Shown here one piece after another: positions 1 through 8,663 of a stretch of 64,000 nt of DNA. The DNA lies in contig NZ_JBGBPY010000001.1 in the NCBI RefSeq assembly GCF_041107455.1, forward strand, positions 1,488,001 through 1,552,000, in the 5' to 3' direction. Numbering within the stretch: position 1 is the stretch's first letter; every line of letters starts with the position of its first letter. Source of the DNA: Rhodanobacter humi (GTDB lineage Bacteria > Pseudomonadota > Gammaproteobacteria > Xanthomonadales > Rhodanobacteraceae). Below the pieces are notes generated by a model. That model worked only from the letters and a program-made list of their open reading frames with translations, ran no database searches and was not told the origin of the DNA. The translations under genes were made by a program, and so were the position numbers.

Positions 1-35
1 ACCTGCCTTTCGGCGGATGCCACGCTCCACAAGAA

Positions 36-60
36 AAACCCGCCTTTCGGCGGGTTTTTC
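36..60. terminator. Bidirectional intrinsic terminator downstream of speD
   Basis: A GC-rich stem (CCCGCC, loop tttc, GGCGGG) is flanked by an A-run on the left and a T-run on the right, so it can terminate in both directions. It ends just after the speD stop codon on the minus strand and would also stop a plus-strand gene entering from the left edge. Confidence 0.85.
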
Positions 61-63
61 GCG

Positions 64-849
64 TCACATCAGGTTGCGGCCGTGGAACAGCTCCTCGATC
101 TCCCGGCGCAGCAGCGACTCGATGCGCTGGCGTTCCTTGAACGAGAGGTCGTCGGCGTGGGCCTCGAACAGGTAGGTGTCGAGGTCGAAGTCCTTGATGT
201 GCATCTTCGTGTGGAAGATGTTTTCCTGGTACACGTTGACGTCGAACATCTCGTACTTCTGGCGGATGTGCCGCGCCAGGTAGTCCTGCACCGAGTTGAT
301 CTTGTGGTCGATGAAGTGCTTCTTGCCCTTCACGTCGCGAGTGAAGCCGCGCACGCGGTAGTCGCACACCACGATGTCCGACTCGAAGCTGTCGATCAGG
401 TAGTTCAGCGCCTTCAGCGGCGAGATCACGCCGCAGGTGGCCACGTCGATGTCGGCGCGGAAAGTGGCGATGCCGTTGTGGGGGTGCGTTTCCGGATAGG
501 TATGGACGGTGATGTGGCTCTTGTCCATGTGCGCGACCACCGCGCCGGCGATCGAATCGCGGCCGAGCTTGTCGACGATAGGCTCCTCGGAAATGAGGAT
601 GGTCACCGAGGCGCCCTGCGGGTCGTAGTCCTGGCGAGCCACGTTCAGGATGTTCGCACCGATGATCTCGGCCACGTCGGTGAGGATCTGGGTGAGGCGA
701 TCGGCGTCGTACTGCTCGTCGATGTACTCGATGTAGCGCTGGCGCTGCTCTTCGGACACCGCGTAGCAGATGTCGTAGATGTTGAAGCTCAGGGCCTTGG
801 TGAGGTTGTTGAAGCCCTGCAGGCGCAGGCGCGGAAGCGGCTTGACCAC
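64..849 (-). CDS. speD: S-adenosylmethionine decarboxylase proenzyme (SpeD)
   Basis: Decarboxylates S-adenosylmethionine to supply the aminopropyl donor for spermidine synthesis. The 261-aa product matches the large bacterial SpeD class (about 264 aa in E. coli). The proenzyme self-cleaves before a serine that becomes the pyruvoyl cofactor; here the site is Lys110-Ser111 in the motif [12 protein letters not shown]. The frame stays open further upstream, but the GTG at 849 is chosen because a GGAGAG ribosome site lies five bases before it and the resulting start, [15 protein letters not shown], is the one I recall for xanthomonad SpeD. It is divergent from clp, as in Xanthomonas, and ends at a bidirectional terminator. 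Confidence 0.95.
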   Translation of the reverse strand: MVKPLPRLRLQGFNNLTKALSFNIYDICYAVSEEQRQRYIEYIDEQYDADRLTQILTDVAEIIGANILNVARQDYDPQGASVTILISEEPIVDKLGRDSIAGAVVAHMDKSHITVHTYPETHPHNGIATFRADIDVATCGVISPLKALNYLIDSFESDIVVCDYRVRGFTRDVKGKKHFIDHKINSVQDYLARHIRQKYEMFDVNVYQENIFHTKMHIKDFDLDTYLFEAHADDLSFKERQRIESLLRREIEELFHGRNLM

Positions 850-1274
850 GGCGACTCTCCATGACCGGATCACGGTCAGCAGATGAGGCGGGTTAGCACC
901 AAGGGTCCCCGCGGGAATTCGGATGGTGGGGACCCTTGTCTCCCACGACCCGGCGAACGACCCGCGGCCATGGGCCACGAGCGAAAGACTGCGAAGTATG
1001 CGGCAAAATCGGGAAAAACTGAACCTGCGTCAATTCACCCGGGTTTGCCATAATGGGGGTTCGGGGAGGGTCCGGCCCGCGGCAAGCCGCGGCGCACGCC
1101 AAGGCCAGCCCCGTGCGCAACGATGACCTGCCGGACGCCGCGCAAGTTTCCATCGCCTGCGTGCGTCCCGCGTGAACCCGCCGCCGGCAACGGCGCGCGA
1201 CAGCCAGCTGATCGATGCAGCCCGTCGGCCCATGGAAGGCTCGCAGGGCCACCATTCAAGGGGAACCAGACACC
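850..1274. other. speD-clp divergent intergenic region with an inverted repeat
   Basis: This 425-base stretch holds no credible gene; the short frames in it are shadows. AAGGGTCCCC at 901-910 is matched by its exact reverse complement at 928-937, 17 bases apart, which could be an operator or an RNA hairpin in the speD leader. CCGCGGC at 1077-1083 pairs with GCCGCGG at 1086-1092. A CATAAT at about 1049 could be a -10 element for clp, but I see no good -35. I found no clear CRP-like TGTGA-N6-TCACA site. Confidence 0.5.
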
Positions 1275-1970
1275 GTGGCGCTACTCAAATACCAGCTGCA
1301 ACAGGCCTTCGAACGCTCCCAGGCCCCGCTCGCCTTCGCGCCGGACCCGGCCTCGATGGAGCGCTTCCTCGCGCTCTGCCATCGCCGCCGCTACCCGAGC
1401 AAGACCGCGATCATCCGCCCCGGCGACCCGGCCAACACGCTGTACTACGTGATCGACGGTTCGCTCGCGGTGTGCACCGAGGACGAGCAGGGCCGCGAGC
1501 TGATCCTCGCCTACATCAACCGCGGCCAGTTCATCGGCGAGATGGGCCTGTTCGTGGAGCAGTCCCAGCGCGAGTCGGTGGTGCGTACGCGCACCGTGTG
1601 CGAGATGGCCGAGATCAGCTACGAGCGCCTGTTCCAGCTGATGAAGGGCCCGCTGCAGGAGGAATGTCCGAAGATCCTGTTCGCGATCGGCTCCCAACTC
1701 ACCAACCGCCTGCTGCGCACCTCGCGCCAGGTGAGCCGGATGGCGTTCATGGACGTCACCAGCCGCATCTCGCGCACCCTGCTCGACCTGTGCGACGAGC
1801 CGGACGCGATGAGCCACCCCGAGGGCACCCAGATCCGCATCTCGCGCCAGGAAGTCAGCCGCATCGTGGGCTGCTCGCGCGAAATGGTCGGCCGCGTGCT
1901 CAAGCAGCTGGAGGAGCAGGGCATGATCGACGTGTCCGGCAAGACCATCGTGGTGCGCGGCACGCGCTAG
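1275..1970 (+). CDS. clp: CRP-like transcriptional regulator Clp
   Basis: A CRP/FNR-family global regulator. In Xanthomonas, Clp binds its promoters in the apo form and is released by c-di-GMP; it controls extracellular enzymes, polysaccharide and virulence genes. The 231-aa product has an N-terminal cyclic-nucleotide-type beta-roll (about 25-130, with RPGDPANTLYYVI and GEMGLF), a dimer helix, and a C-terminal winged helix with the recognition segment SRQEVSRIVGCSREMVGRVL. Length and motifs match Xanthomonas Clp (about 230 aa). The start is a GTG after an AGGGGAA ribosome site; an ATG further upstream at 1215 would add 20 unconserved residues. Whether this protein responds to c-di-GMP or cAMP cannot be read from the sequence alone, but the GGDEF/EAL gene next door fits c-di-GMP. 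Confidence 0.9.
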   Translation: MALLKYQLQQAFERSQAPLAFAPDPASMERFLALCHRRRYPSKTAIIRPGDPANTLYYVIDGSLAVCTEDEQGRELILAYINRGQFIGEMGLFVEQSQRESVVRTRTVCEMAEISYERLFQLMKGPLQEECPKILFAIGSQLTNRLLRTSRQVSRMAFMDVTSRISRTLLDLCDEPDAMSHPEGTQIRISRQEVSRIVGCSREMVGRVLKQLEEQGMIDVSGKTIVVRGTR

Positions 1971-1975
1971 GCCAT

Positions 1976-1995
1976 CGCGCCCGCCGGCGGGCGCG
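1976..1995. terminator. Perfect 20-bp palindrome between convergent clp and the GGDEF/EAL gene
   Basis: CGCGCCCGCC is followed directly by its reverse complement, in the 30-base gap between the two convergent stop codons. A T-run is missing on both sides, so it may be a bidirectional terminator or simply an RNA-stabilising 3' hairpin. Confidence 0.5.
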
Positions 1996-2000
1996 CCGCA

Positions 2001-4949
2001 TCACCCCTGCCTTGCCGCGCCCATGGCGGCCGCGGGAAGGCAGGGCGACGGCTCCGGCCGGCCCAGCATGAAGCCCTGCCCGAATTCGCAGCCCATCGCC
2101 AGCAGCGACATGCGCTGCCTCGCGGTTTCGACGCCTTCGGCGATCACGCCGATGCCCAGCGTGCGGGCCAGCGCGAGGATCGCCGCCACCACCGAGTCGG
2201 TGCCGGCGCCGCCGACGGCATCCAGCTCGCGCACGAACATCCGGTCGATCTTCAGCTTGCCCAGCGGCAGCGAGTGCAGGTAGCTCAGCGAGGAATAGCC
2301 GGTGCCGAAATCGTCCAGCGCCGTCAGCACGCCGGCGGCGCGCAGGCGCTCCAGGATGGTGCGCACCAGTTCCGGATCGTCCAGCAGCGCGCCTTCGGTC
2401 AGCTCGATCAGCAGCCGCGCAGGCGGCAAGCCGCTGCGTTCGAGCAGTTGCAGCAGCCGGCGGTCGAAATGCGCATGGCGCAGGTGCTGCGGCGAGACAT
2501 TGATCGTCACGAAACCCGCGCCGGCATCCGGCCGCGCCATGCGTGCGCAGATCTGCTCGTAGAGCTGCCAGTCGATCGCCTCAAGCTGGCCGCAGTCCTG
2601 CGCGACGCGCACGAAGTCGTCGGGCAGCAGCAGGCCACGCCGCGGATGGTTCCAACGCAGCAGCGCCTCGTGGCCGACCACCGCACCGTTGTCGAGCCGG
2701 AAGATCGGCTGGTAGTGCGGCACGAACTCGCCGTGCAGCAGGGCATGGTGCAGCTCGACCTCCAGCGCCAGTTCGTCCACCGCATTGCGGGCCAGCGTCT
2801 CGTCGAACAACACGTGGCGGCCACGTCCCAGCTGCTTGGCGCGATACAGCGCGATGTCGGCGTCGCGCAGCAGCGCGTCGGCCAGCACGTGGCGATCACC
2901 GCCGATCGCGATGCCCACGCTGGCGGAGGGCTGCAGCTCGCGACCACCGATCGACAGCGGCTGGTGCAAGGCCTGCAGAACGCCCTGCGCCATGCGCTCG
3001 GCGACGGCCGGTTCGGCGACCGCATCCAGCAGGACCGCGAACTCGTCGCCGGCCAGCCGCGCCACCACGTCCGGTTCGTGCACGCAGGCGCGCAGGCGGT
3101 TCGCGGTCGCCTGCAGGAAGGCATCGCCGGCCAGGTGGCCCAGGCTGTCGTTGATCACCTTGAAGCGATCCACGTCCAGGTACAGCAGCGCGCAAGGCAG
3201 TGCGCCCGACGGCTGCCGCGCCAGCCGCTCGCCCAGGCGCTCGCGCAGGAAGCCGCGGTTGGGCAGGCCGGTGAGCGGATCGTGCATCACCTCGTGGCGC
3301 AGCTGCCGCTGGACCTGCTCGCGCTCGGCGATCTGCTCGCGCAACTCGCGGGTGCGCGCCTCCACCCGGTGCTCCAGCTGCAGGTTGGCCTGCAGCAGGT
3401 CGGTGGCGGCACGGCGGCGATGGATGCTGTTGGCGATCTGCAGCGCGGCGAAGCCCAGCAGTTCCTGGTCGGCGGCGCCGAAGCGCATCTCGTCGCCATA
3501 GCCCTGCACGGCGACCACGCCGATCACCGTCTCGCCCGTGCGCAACGGCACGCCCAGCCAGCAGGCGGACGGCGTGCCGATGTGGTGCGGCACCACCTCG
3601 CCGGCCGCTTCCATCGCCTCCAGTTCGCGCCGGGTGCCCAGCCACGGCCGGCCGGTGCGCAGCACGTAGGCGGTGATGCTGCGCTCCAGCGGCAGGCTGA
3701 ACGTGCTCTGCACGCCGGCATCGACGTAATACGGGAAATCCAGCCGCTGCCGCTCCTCGTCCAGCAAGGCGATGTAGAAATTCGAGGCGTCCAGCAGGCT
3801 GCCCACCTCCGCGTGCACGTGCTGGTAGAACGCGCCCTCGTCGAGGTCGGCGGTGGCCAGCTCGGCCAGCCGGAACAGCACCGACTGCAGGCGTTCCGCG
3901 CGCTGGCGCTCCAGCACTTCCTGCTGCAGCTCGCGGTTGGCGGCGGCCAGTTCGCGGGTGCGTCGCAGCACCCGGCGTTCCAGTTCATCCTTGCTCTGCT
4001 TGCGCTCCAGCGCGGTGAGCACGTGCGCGGCGACGAAGCCCAGCACCGCGCGATCCTCGTCGGAGTAGCCCACGCCCTGGCGATAGCTCTGCACCACCAG
4101 CGCACCATGCACGCGCCCTTCGCGCAGCATCGGCACGCCCAGCCAGTCCACGCTGTCCGGGCCGACCACCTCCAGCGGTTCGCCGATCTGCGCCGCCAGC
4201 TGCTCGGCGTTGCCCATCAGCGACTGCCCCTGGCCCAGCAGGTGCCAGGTGAGCGAACCGCGCAATGCCTCCAGCGGTTCGTCGCGGTCGATGTCGGGGC
4301 CTGCGGTATCCGCCGTGTCGGCGAAGTACAGGAACCGCACCGTGCCGCGCTCGGGGTCGTGCCGCACGATGTAGAAGTTTTCGGCGTACATCAGCGTGCC
4401 GACGATGGCGTGGATGCCGCGCAACAGCTCGGGCATGTCGAGATCGGCGCCGGCCAGGTCGGAGATCGCGAACAGGGCGCGCTGCAGGTTCTCCGAGCGT
4501 TCCAGCTGGCGATGCGAACCGTGCAGCTCGGCCAGTGCCAGCAACTGCTGCAGCTGGCGCCCGGCCAGCGCCAGGCGGGGTTCCAGCACCGCGGCCAGCC
4601 GCGGGCCGGTCGCCGTGTCCTCCGGCGCCAGCAACAGCACGGCGGGCACGTCCGGCGCCAGCCAGATCGCGAGTTCGCCGTCGACGGCCGTCGCCACACC
4701 CTCCTCGTCGCGCAGCAGCGCCAGCATCCGCGCGCGCACAGGCGCGTCCACGGGGCCGTCCGCGGCACGGCACTCGCCCCGCTCCAGCCACAGCAGGCGG
4801 GCATCGCGACAGCCCGCGCAGCCACGGGCCAGTTCCACCACCAGTTCGCCCACCGCCTGCGGCGTGGACGCACCGATCAGCCGTCCCAACCAGGCCAGCT
4901 GGTCGGTTTCGCCTGGAATCGTGACATGCGACCTGCCGAACTGGTTCAT
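2001..4949 (-). CDS. GAF-GAF-GGDEF-EAL c-di-GMP turnover protein
   Basis: A 982-aa protein that probably makes and/or degrades cyclic di-GMP in the cytosol. Order: a degenerate GAF-like N-terminal region (about 1-135), coiled coil, GAF (about 150-305), coiled coil, GAF (about 350-505), coiled coil, GGDEF (about 550-715), EAL (about 725-970). The cyclase signature is AGDEF, a variant found in active enzymes. The inhibitory RxxD site is changed to HEPD. The EAL part keeps EALLRW, INVSPQHL, DDFGTGYSS, the KIDR lysine and AEGVE, so phosphodiesterase activity is likely. No transmembrane segment is seen. The start is an ATG at 4949; the frame stays open much further upstream but runs into the dinG coding region. 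Convergent with clp. The ligand of the GAF domains is unknown. Confidence 0.88.
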   Translation of the reverse strand: MNQFGRSHVTIPGETDQLAWLGRLIGASTPQAVGELVVELARGCAGCRDARLLWLERGECRAADGPVDAPVRARMLALLRDEEGVATAVDGELAIWLAPDVPAVLLLAPEDTATGPRLAAVLEPRLALAGRQLQQLLALAELHGSHRQLERSENLQRALFAISDLAGADLDMPELLRGIHAIVGTLMYAENFYIVRHDPERGTVRFLYFADTADTAGPDIDRDEPLEALRGSLTWHLLGQGQSLMGNAEQLAAQIGEPLEVVGPDSVDWLGVPMLREGRVHGALVVQSYRQGVGYSDEDRAVLGFVAAHVLTALERKQSKDELERRVLRRTRELAAANRELQQEVLERQRAERLQSVLFRLAELATADLDEGAFYQHVHAEVGSLLDASNFYIALLDEERQRLDFPYYVDAGVQSTFSLPLERSITAYVLRTGRPWLGTRRELEAMEAAGEVVPHHIGTPSACWLGVPLRTGETVIGVVAVQGYGDEMRFGAADQELLGFAALQIANSIHRRRAATDLLQANLQLEHRVEARTRELREQIAEREQVQRQLRHEVMHDPLTGLPNRGFLRERLGERLARQPSGALPCALLYLDVDRFKVINDSLGHLAGDAFLQATANRLRACVHEPDVVARLAGDEFAVLLDAVAEPAVAERMAQGVLQALHQPLSIGGRELQPSASVGIAIGGDRHVLADALLRDADIALYRAKQLGRGRHVLFDETLARNAVDELALEVELHHALLHGEFVPHYQPIFRLDNGAVVGHEALLRWNHPRRGLLLPDDFVRVAQDCGQLEAIDWQLYEQICARMARPDAGAGFVTINVSPQHLRHAHFDRRLLQLLERSGLPPARLLIELTEGALLDDPELVRTILERLRAAGVLTALDDFGTGYSSLSYLHSLPLGKLKIDRMFVRELDAVGGAGTDSVVAAILALARTLGIGVIAEGVETARQRMSLLAMGCEFGQGFMLGRPEPSPCLPAAAMGAARQG

Positions 4950-5032
4950 GGCGCCGATGATTTTTCCCCCGGCCGATGGTAGCGCGCGACCGCGGCAGCG
5001 CCCAGCATCCGTTCCTGGCACCACCCGCCCGC

Positions 5033-5038
5033 TAGAAT
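5033..5038 (+). promoter_or_regulatory. Possible -10 element for dinG
   Basis: TAGAAT lies 25 bases before the dinG start codon. The same hexamer precedes dinB at a similar distance (19483-19488). I see no convincing -35 at 16-18 bases upstream. Confidence 0.3.
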
Positions 5039-5062
5039 GGGCGGCTCGCCCCGGATGCACGC

Positions 5063-7162
5063 ATGCTCGCCGACACCACCAAGGACGCCATCCGCGCCGC
5101 CTATACGCGCCTGAAGGACGGCCTGCCCGGCTTCCGCCCGCGCGCCTCGCAGGGAAAGATGATCGCCGAGGTGGCGAAGGCGCTGGCCAGCGAGGGCGGC
5201 GTCGCCGCGATCGAGGCGCCCACCGGCACCGGCAAGTCCATGGCCTACCTGATCGCCGGCCACGAGGTGGCGCGGGCGCAGAAGAAGAAGCTGCTGATCG
5301 CCACCGCCACGGTGGCGCTGCAGGAGCAGCTGGTGGAGCGCGACATTCCGCTGTACCTGCAGCTGTCCGGCCATCAGGCCAAGGTGGCGCTGGCCAAGGG
5401 TCGCGGCCGCTACCTGTGCCCGCGCAACCTCGCGATGGCGCGCAACAGCCTCGCCGGTTCGGCGCAGATGGGCCTTGCCGGCTTCGACGCCGACCTCGCG
5501 CTGTGGGCCAGGCCACCCGCCGAGCGCGACAAGCAAGCCTTGTCGAAACTCGCCCAGGCCTTCGACGCCGGCGAATGGAATGGCGACATGGACAGCGCGC
5601 CCGAACCGGTCAGCGAGCTGCTGCGCCCCATGCTCACCACCAGCGCGGGCGGCTGCACCAACCGCAAGTGCGGCCAGTTCATGATCTGCCCGTTCTTCGC
5701 CGCACGCCGCGCGGTGGACGATGCCGAGATCATCGTGGCGAACCAGGACCTGGTACTCGCCGACCTCACCATGCCGGGCGAGGACGACAACTGGGGTGGC
5801 GTGATCCTGCCGCGTCCGGACGAGACGCTGTACGTGTTCGACGAGGCCCACCACATCCCGGGCAAGGCGATCGACCGCGGCGCCGCCGAGGTGCATCTGG
5901 CCAACGCGGTGCGCCAGCTGAGCCGACTGGGCCGCCAGGTGCACGCGGCCTATTCGCTCACCGACAAGGAAAACCTCGGCAAGCTCACGCTCGATGCCGG
6001 CGACGCCAGGCTGCAGGAACTCTCCGACGCATTGGAAGCGCTGGAAAAGGAGATCCGCCTCGGCTGGCTGCCCGACCCCGCCGAGAGCGAACCGATGTAC
6101 CGCGGCTCGCTGGGCCGCCTGCCCGAAGCCTGGGTGGAGCACGCGCGCCTGCTCGGCCTGCAGGCCGGCGAAGTGCAGCGCTGGCTCGCCGCGGTACGCC
6201 GCGCCGTGGTGGAGATGACCGACGGCGGCCCCACCCAGGACGCGTTGTCGCGCGAACTGGGCATCGCGCTGGAACGCGTCGGCAAGCAGGCCGCCTGCTG
6301 GCAGGCCTGGTCGGTGGACGATCCGGATCAGGCGCCGCCGCTGGCGCGCTGGGTCACGCTCACCGGCGACCAGCAACTGGTCTGCCATGCCTCGGCCGTG
6401 TCCGCCGCGGGCCTGTTGCGCAACGTGCTATGGGGCAACGCCAGCGGCGTAGTGCTGACATCCGCCACGCTGAGCGCGGGCGGCAATTTCCGCGGCTACG
6501 CCGACGCGGTGGGCCTGCCCGACGACGCGGTGACGCTCAGCCTGCCCTCGCCGTTCGACCTCGCCGCGCAGGCGCAGCTCGAAGTGCCCGCCATCGCCGC
6601 CCTGCCCGACGCGCGCGAGGAACACGCGCAGGCGATCAGCGACTGGTTGGCCGAACACCTCGACTGGAGCGCCGGCAACCTCGTGCTGTTCACCTCGCGC
6701 GCCAAACTCGACCGCGTGCTGCAGCGCCTGCCCATCGACAAGGTGCGCAAGGTGCGCGCGCAGGGCTCGCTGGGCAAGACGCAGCTGATCGCCGAGCACA
6801 TCACGGACGTTGAATCAGGCCGTGGCAGCACGCTGTTCGGCCTCGCCAGCTTCGGCGAAGGCCTGGACCTGCCCGGCAAGCTGTGTGAGACCGTGGTCAT
6901 CACCCAGCTGCCGTTCGCCGTGCCCACCGACCCGGTGGGCGCCACCTACGCGGAATGGCTGGAATCGCGCGGCCGCAATCCCTTCATCGAGGTGAGCATC
7001 CCCGAAGCCACCCGCCTGCTCACCCAGTACTGCGGCCGCCTGATCCGCAACGAGAGCGACACCGGCCGCATCGTGCTGCTGGACCGTCGCGTGGTCACCA
7101 AGCGCTACGGCGCCGGGATGCTGCGGGCGTTGCCGCCGTTCCGGCGCGTGATCGAGAGGTAG
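5063..7162 (+). CDS. dinG: ATP-dependent DNA helicase DinG
   Basis: A superfamily 2, XPD-like 5'-3' helicase that removes R-loops and helps resolve replication-transcription conflicts. The 699-aa length is normal for DinG. Walker A is EAPTGTGKS (51-59) and the DEAH box is DEAHH (260-264). Four cysteines at about 119, 198, 203 and 209 are placed to bind a 4Fe-4S cluster, as in E. coli DinG. The C-terminal helicase half shows FTSRAKL, GLASFGEGLDLPG and QYCGRLIRNESDTGR. A short leader with a TAGAAT hexamer precedes it. The HutD/Ves gene starts 3 bases after its stop, so the two are probably co-transcribed. No LexA box is evident. Confidence 0.95.
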   Translation: MLADTTKDAIRAAYTRLKDGLPGFRPRASQGKMIAEVAKALASEGGVAAIEAPTGTGKSMAYLIAGHEVARAQKKKLLIATATVALQEQLVERDIPLYLQLSGHQAKVALAKGRGRYLCPRNLAMARNSLAGSAQMGLAGFDADLALWARPPAERDKQALSKLAQAFDAGEWNGDMDSAPEPVSELLRPMLTTSAGGCTNRKCGQFMICPFFAARRAVDDAEIIVANQDLVLADLTMPGEDDNWGGVILPRPDETLYVFDEAHHIPGKAIDRGAAEVHLANAVRQLSRLGRQVHAAYSLTDKENLGKLTLDAGDARLQELSDALEALEKEIRLGWLPDPAESEPMYRGSLGRLPEAWVEHARLLGLQAGEVQRWLAAVRRAVVEMTDGGPTQDALSRELGIALERVGKQAACWQAWSVDDPDQAPPLARWVTLTGDQQLVCHASAVSAAGLLRNVLWGNASGVVLTSATLSAGGNFRGYADAVGLPDDAVTLSLPSPFDLAAQAQLEVPAIAALPDAREEHAQAISDWLAEHLDWSAGNLVLFTSRAKLDRVLQRLPIDKVRKVRAQGSLGKTQLIAEHITDVESGRGSTLFGLASFGEGLDLPGKLCETVVITQLPFAVPTDPVGATYAEWLESRGRNPFIEVSIPEATRLLTQYCGRLIRNESDTGRIVLLDRRVVTKRYGAGMLRALPPFRRVIER

Positions 7163-7165
7163 CGC

Positions 7166-7717
7166 ATGGGCATCCTCCACCTCGCCGATTGCCCGGCCAA
7201 ACCGTGGAAGAACGGCTTGGGCCGCACCCGCGAATTGGCCGTCCATCCGCCCGGTGCAGGCATGGACGATTTCCTGTGGCGGGTGAGCGTGGCCGAGGTG
7301 GAGAGCGCCGCGCCGTTCTCCGCGTTTCCGGGCATCGATCGCGTGATCGCCCTGCTGGCCGGCGACGGTTTCACGATGAAACTCGACGACGGCTGCACGC
7401 ATGCGCTCACCACGCCCTGCGTTCCGTTTGCGTTCCCCGGCGAAGCCGGCGTGGACGTGGCGCTGGCCGGCGGCCCCAACCGCGATTTCAACCTGATGCT
7501 GCGCCGCGGCCGTGCGCGTGGCGGCATCGAGGTGTGGCGCACGGCGGGTACGCAGCAAGCCGATGCCGCCATCGTGCTGGTGTACTGCGCGCACGGTCGC
7601 ATCGACACCGGCGACGGTGTGCTGCACGCGGGCGACGCCTGGCGCCCCGGTTCCGGCGCGTTCGTCCTGCACGAGAACACGCTGGCGCTGACCGTGCGCG
7701 TCGAAGCAGTTACCTGA
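7166..7717 (+). CDS. HutD/Ves family cupin protein
   Basis: A 183-aa protein of the HutD/Ves family, a bicupin fold; members accompany histidine utilisation or cold response, but no reaction is established. Visible family features are WKNGLGRTREL near the N-terminus, FLWRVSVAEV, FSAFPGIDRVIALLAGDG, and NRDFNLMLRRG. It starts 3 bases after the dinG stop codon, with GAGAGG serving as ribosome site inside the dinG end. No hut genes are nearby, so the E. coli Ves-like role is as likely as a role in histidine catabolism. HutD homologues are typically about 180-200 aa, so it looks complete. Confidence 0.85.
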   Translation: MGILHLADCPAKPWKNGLGRTRELAVHPPGAGMDDFLWRVSVAEVESAAPFSAFPGIDRVIALLAGDGFTMKLDDGCTHALTTPCVPFAFPGEAGVDVALAGGPNRDFNLMLRRGRARGGIEVWRTAGTQQADAAIVLVYCAHGRIDTGDGVLHAGDAWRPGSGAFVLHENTLALTVRVEAVT

Positions 7718-7785
7718 CAACCGTCACTCGTGGCGCCAGCCCCGGCTGCCTATACTCCAGCGCACCGCCCCCGGAGTCGCCTGCC

Positions 7786-8364
7786 ATGCCTGTGCTGATC
7801 CTCGGTCTCGTGTTGTTTCTCGGCATACATTCGCTGCGCGTCTTCGCCGATGGCTGGCGCAAGCGGCAGATCGCGCGACTCGGCGAGAAGAAGTGGAAGG
7901 GCCTGTTCGCGCTGGTGTCGCTGGTCGGCTTCGTGCTGATCTGCTGGGGTTTCGCGCTGGCGCGGCACCATCCGGTGCTGCTGTACACGCCGCTGCCGTG
8001 GTTGGTGCGGCTGAATGCGCTGTTCACCCTGGTCGCGTTCGTGCTGTTCATTGCGGGGCGGGCACCGCGCAACGGCATCAAGGCGCGCCTGCACCATCCG
8101 CAGCTGCTGGCGGTGAAGACCTGGGCGTTCGGCCACCTGCTCGCCACCGGCATGCTGCACGACGTGGTGCTGTTCGGCGCGTTCCTGCTGTGGGCCGTCG
8201 TGCTGTTCGCCGCCTCGCGCCGGCGCGACCGCCGCGAGGGCACGGCGTACCCGCCCGGCACGGCCAAGAACACCGCCATCACCGTGGTGATCGGCGTGGT
8301 GGTCTGGGCAATCTTCGCGTTCTGGCTGCATGCGCTGCTGATCGGCGTGAAGCCGGTGATGTAG
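7786..8364 (+). CDS. NnrU family membrane protein
   Basis: A 192-aa integral membrane protein with five or six predicted helices, of the NnrU family, first named from nitric-oxide-reductase regions in alpha-proteobacteria; its exact activity is unknown. Family cues are GLVLFLGIHSLRV at the N-terminus, WKGLFALVSLVGFVLI, HHPQLLAVKTWAFGHLLA in the middle, and the C-terminal hydrophobic helix. The ATG at 7786 is chosen because the frame upstream is only an out-of-register continuation through dinG. A TATACT at 7751 could serve as a -10. No denitrification genes are close by. Confidence 0.88.
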   Translation: MPVLILGLVLFLGIHSLRVFADGWRKRQIARLGEKKWKGLFALVSLVGFVLICWGFALARHHPVLLYTPLPWLVRLNALFTLVAFVLFIAGRAPRNGIKARLHHPQLLAVKTWAFGHLLATGMLHDVVLFGAFLLWAVVLFAASRRRDRREGTAYPPGTAKNTAITVVIGVVVWAIFAFWLHALLIGVKPVM

Positions 8365-8461
8365 CCCCGTGGCAACGTGCCGCCGATGTGCCGAAAGCCA
8401 CCTGCGCGGCGGCGGCGGATCGCGCTAGAGTGCTGTCACCCATCCCCCGTGAGGTCGTGCC

Positions 8462-8659
8462 ATGGCCGCCTTCCTGCTCTGGCTGTTGCTGCTGGTGTTC
8501 TGCTGGCCGCTCGCGCTGCTGGCGTTGGTGCTCTACCCCATCGTGTGGTTGATCTGCTTGCCGCTACGATTGATCGGCATCACCGTGGGCGCGGTATTCG
8601 CCTTCCTCGGCGCGCTGCTGATGTTGCCGGCCCGCGTGCTGCGCGGCCGCCCGGCCTGA
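8462..8659 (+). CDS. Small two-helix membrane protein, unknown function
   Basis: A 65-aa protein that is almost entirely hydrophobic: a first helix around residues 3-33 rich in Leu and Trp, a short turn, then a second helix around 37-58, ending in a basic RVLRGRP tail. It starts at an ATG preceded by a GTGAGG ribosome-site-like sequence. The DUF938 gene begins 4 bases after its stop, so it is probably the first gene of a two-gene unit. I do not recognise a named family. Confidence 0.7.
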   Translation: MAAFLLWLLLLVFCWPLALLALVLYPIVWLICLPLRLIGITVGAVFAFLGALLMLPARVLRGRPA

Positions 8660-8663
8660 TGGC

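Noticed and set aside
1035-1259. Small minus-strand frames in the speD-clp gap as a leader peptide
   Set aside because: No ribosome site, no recognisable composition, and several frames overlap one another equally well.
2274-4982. A 902-residue plus-strand frame antisense to the GGDEF/EAL gene
   Set aside because: Shadow frame; no domain motif, biased composition.
4396-6813. An 805-residue plus-strand frame across the GGDEF/EAL-dinG junction
   Set aside because: Overlaps dinG in another frame; the protein is Arg/Ala/Gly-rich with no motifs.
7714-7756. CTGACA ... TATACT as a promoter for the NnrU gene
   Set aside because: The boxes are 31 bases apart, too far for a sigma-70 promoter; only the TATACT is kept as a possible -10 in the gene entry.
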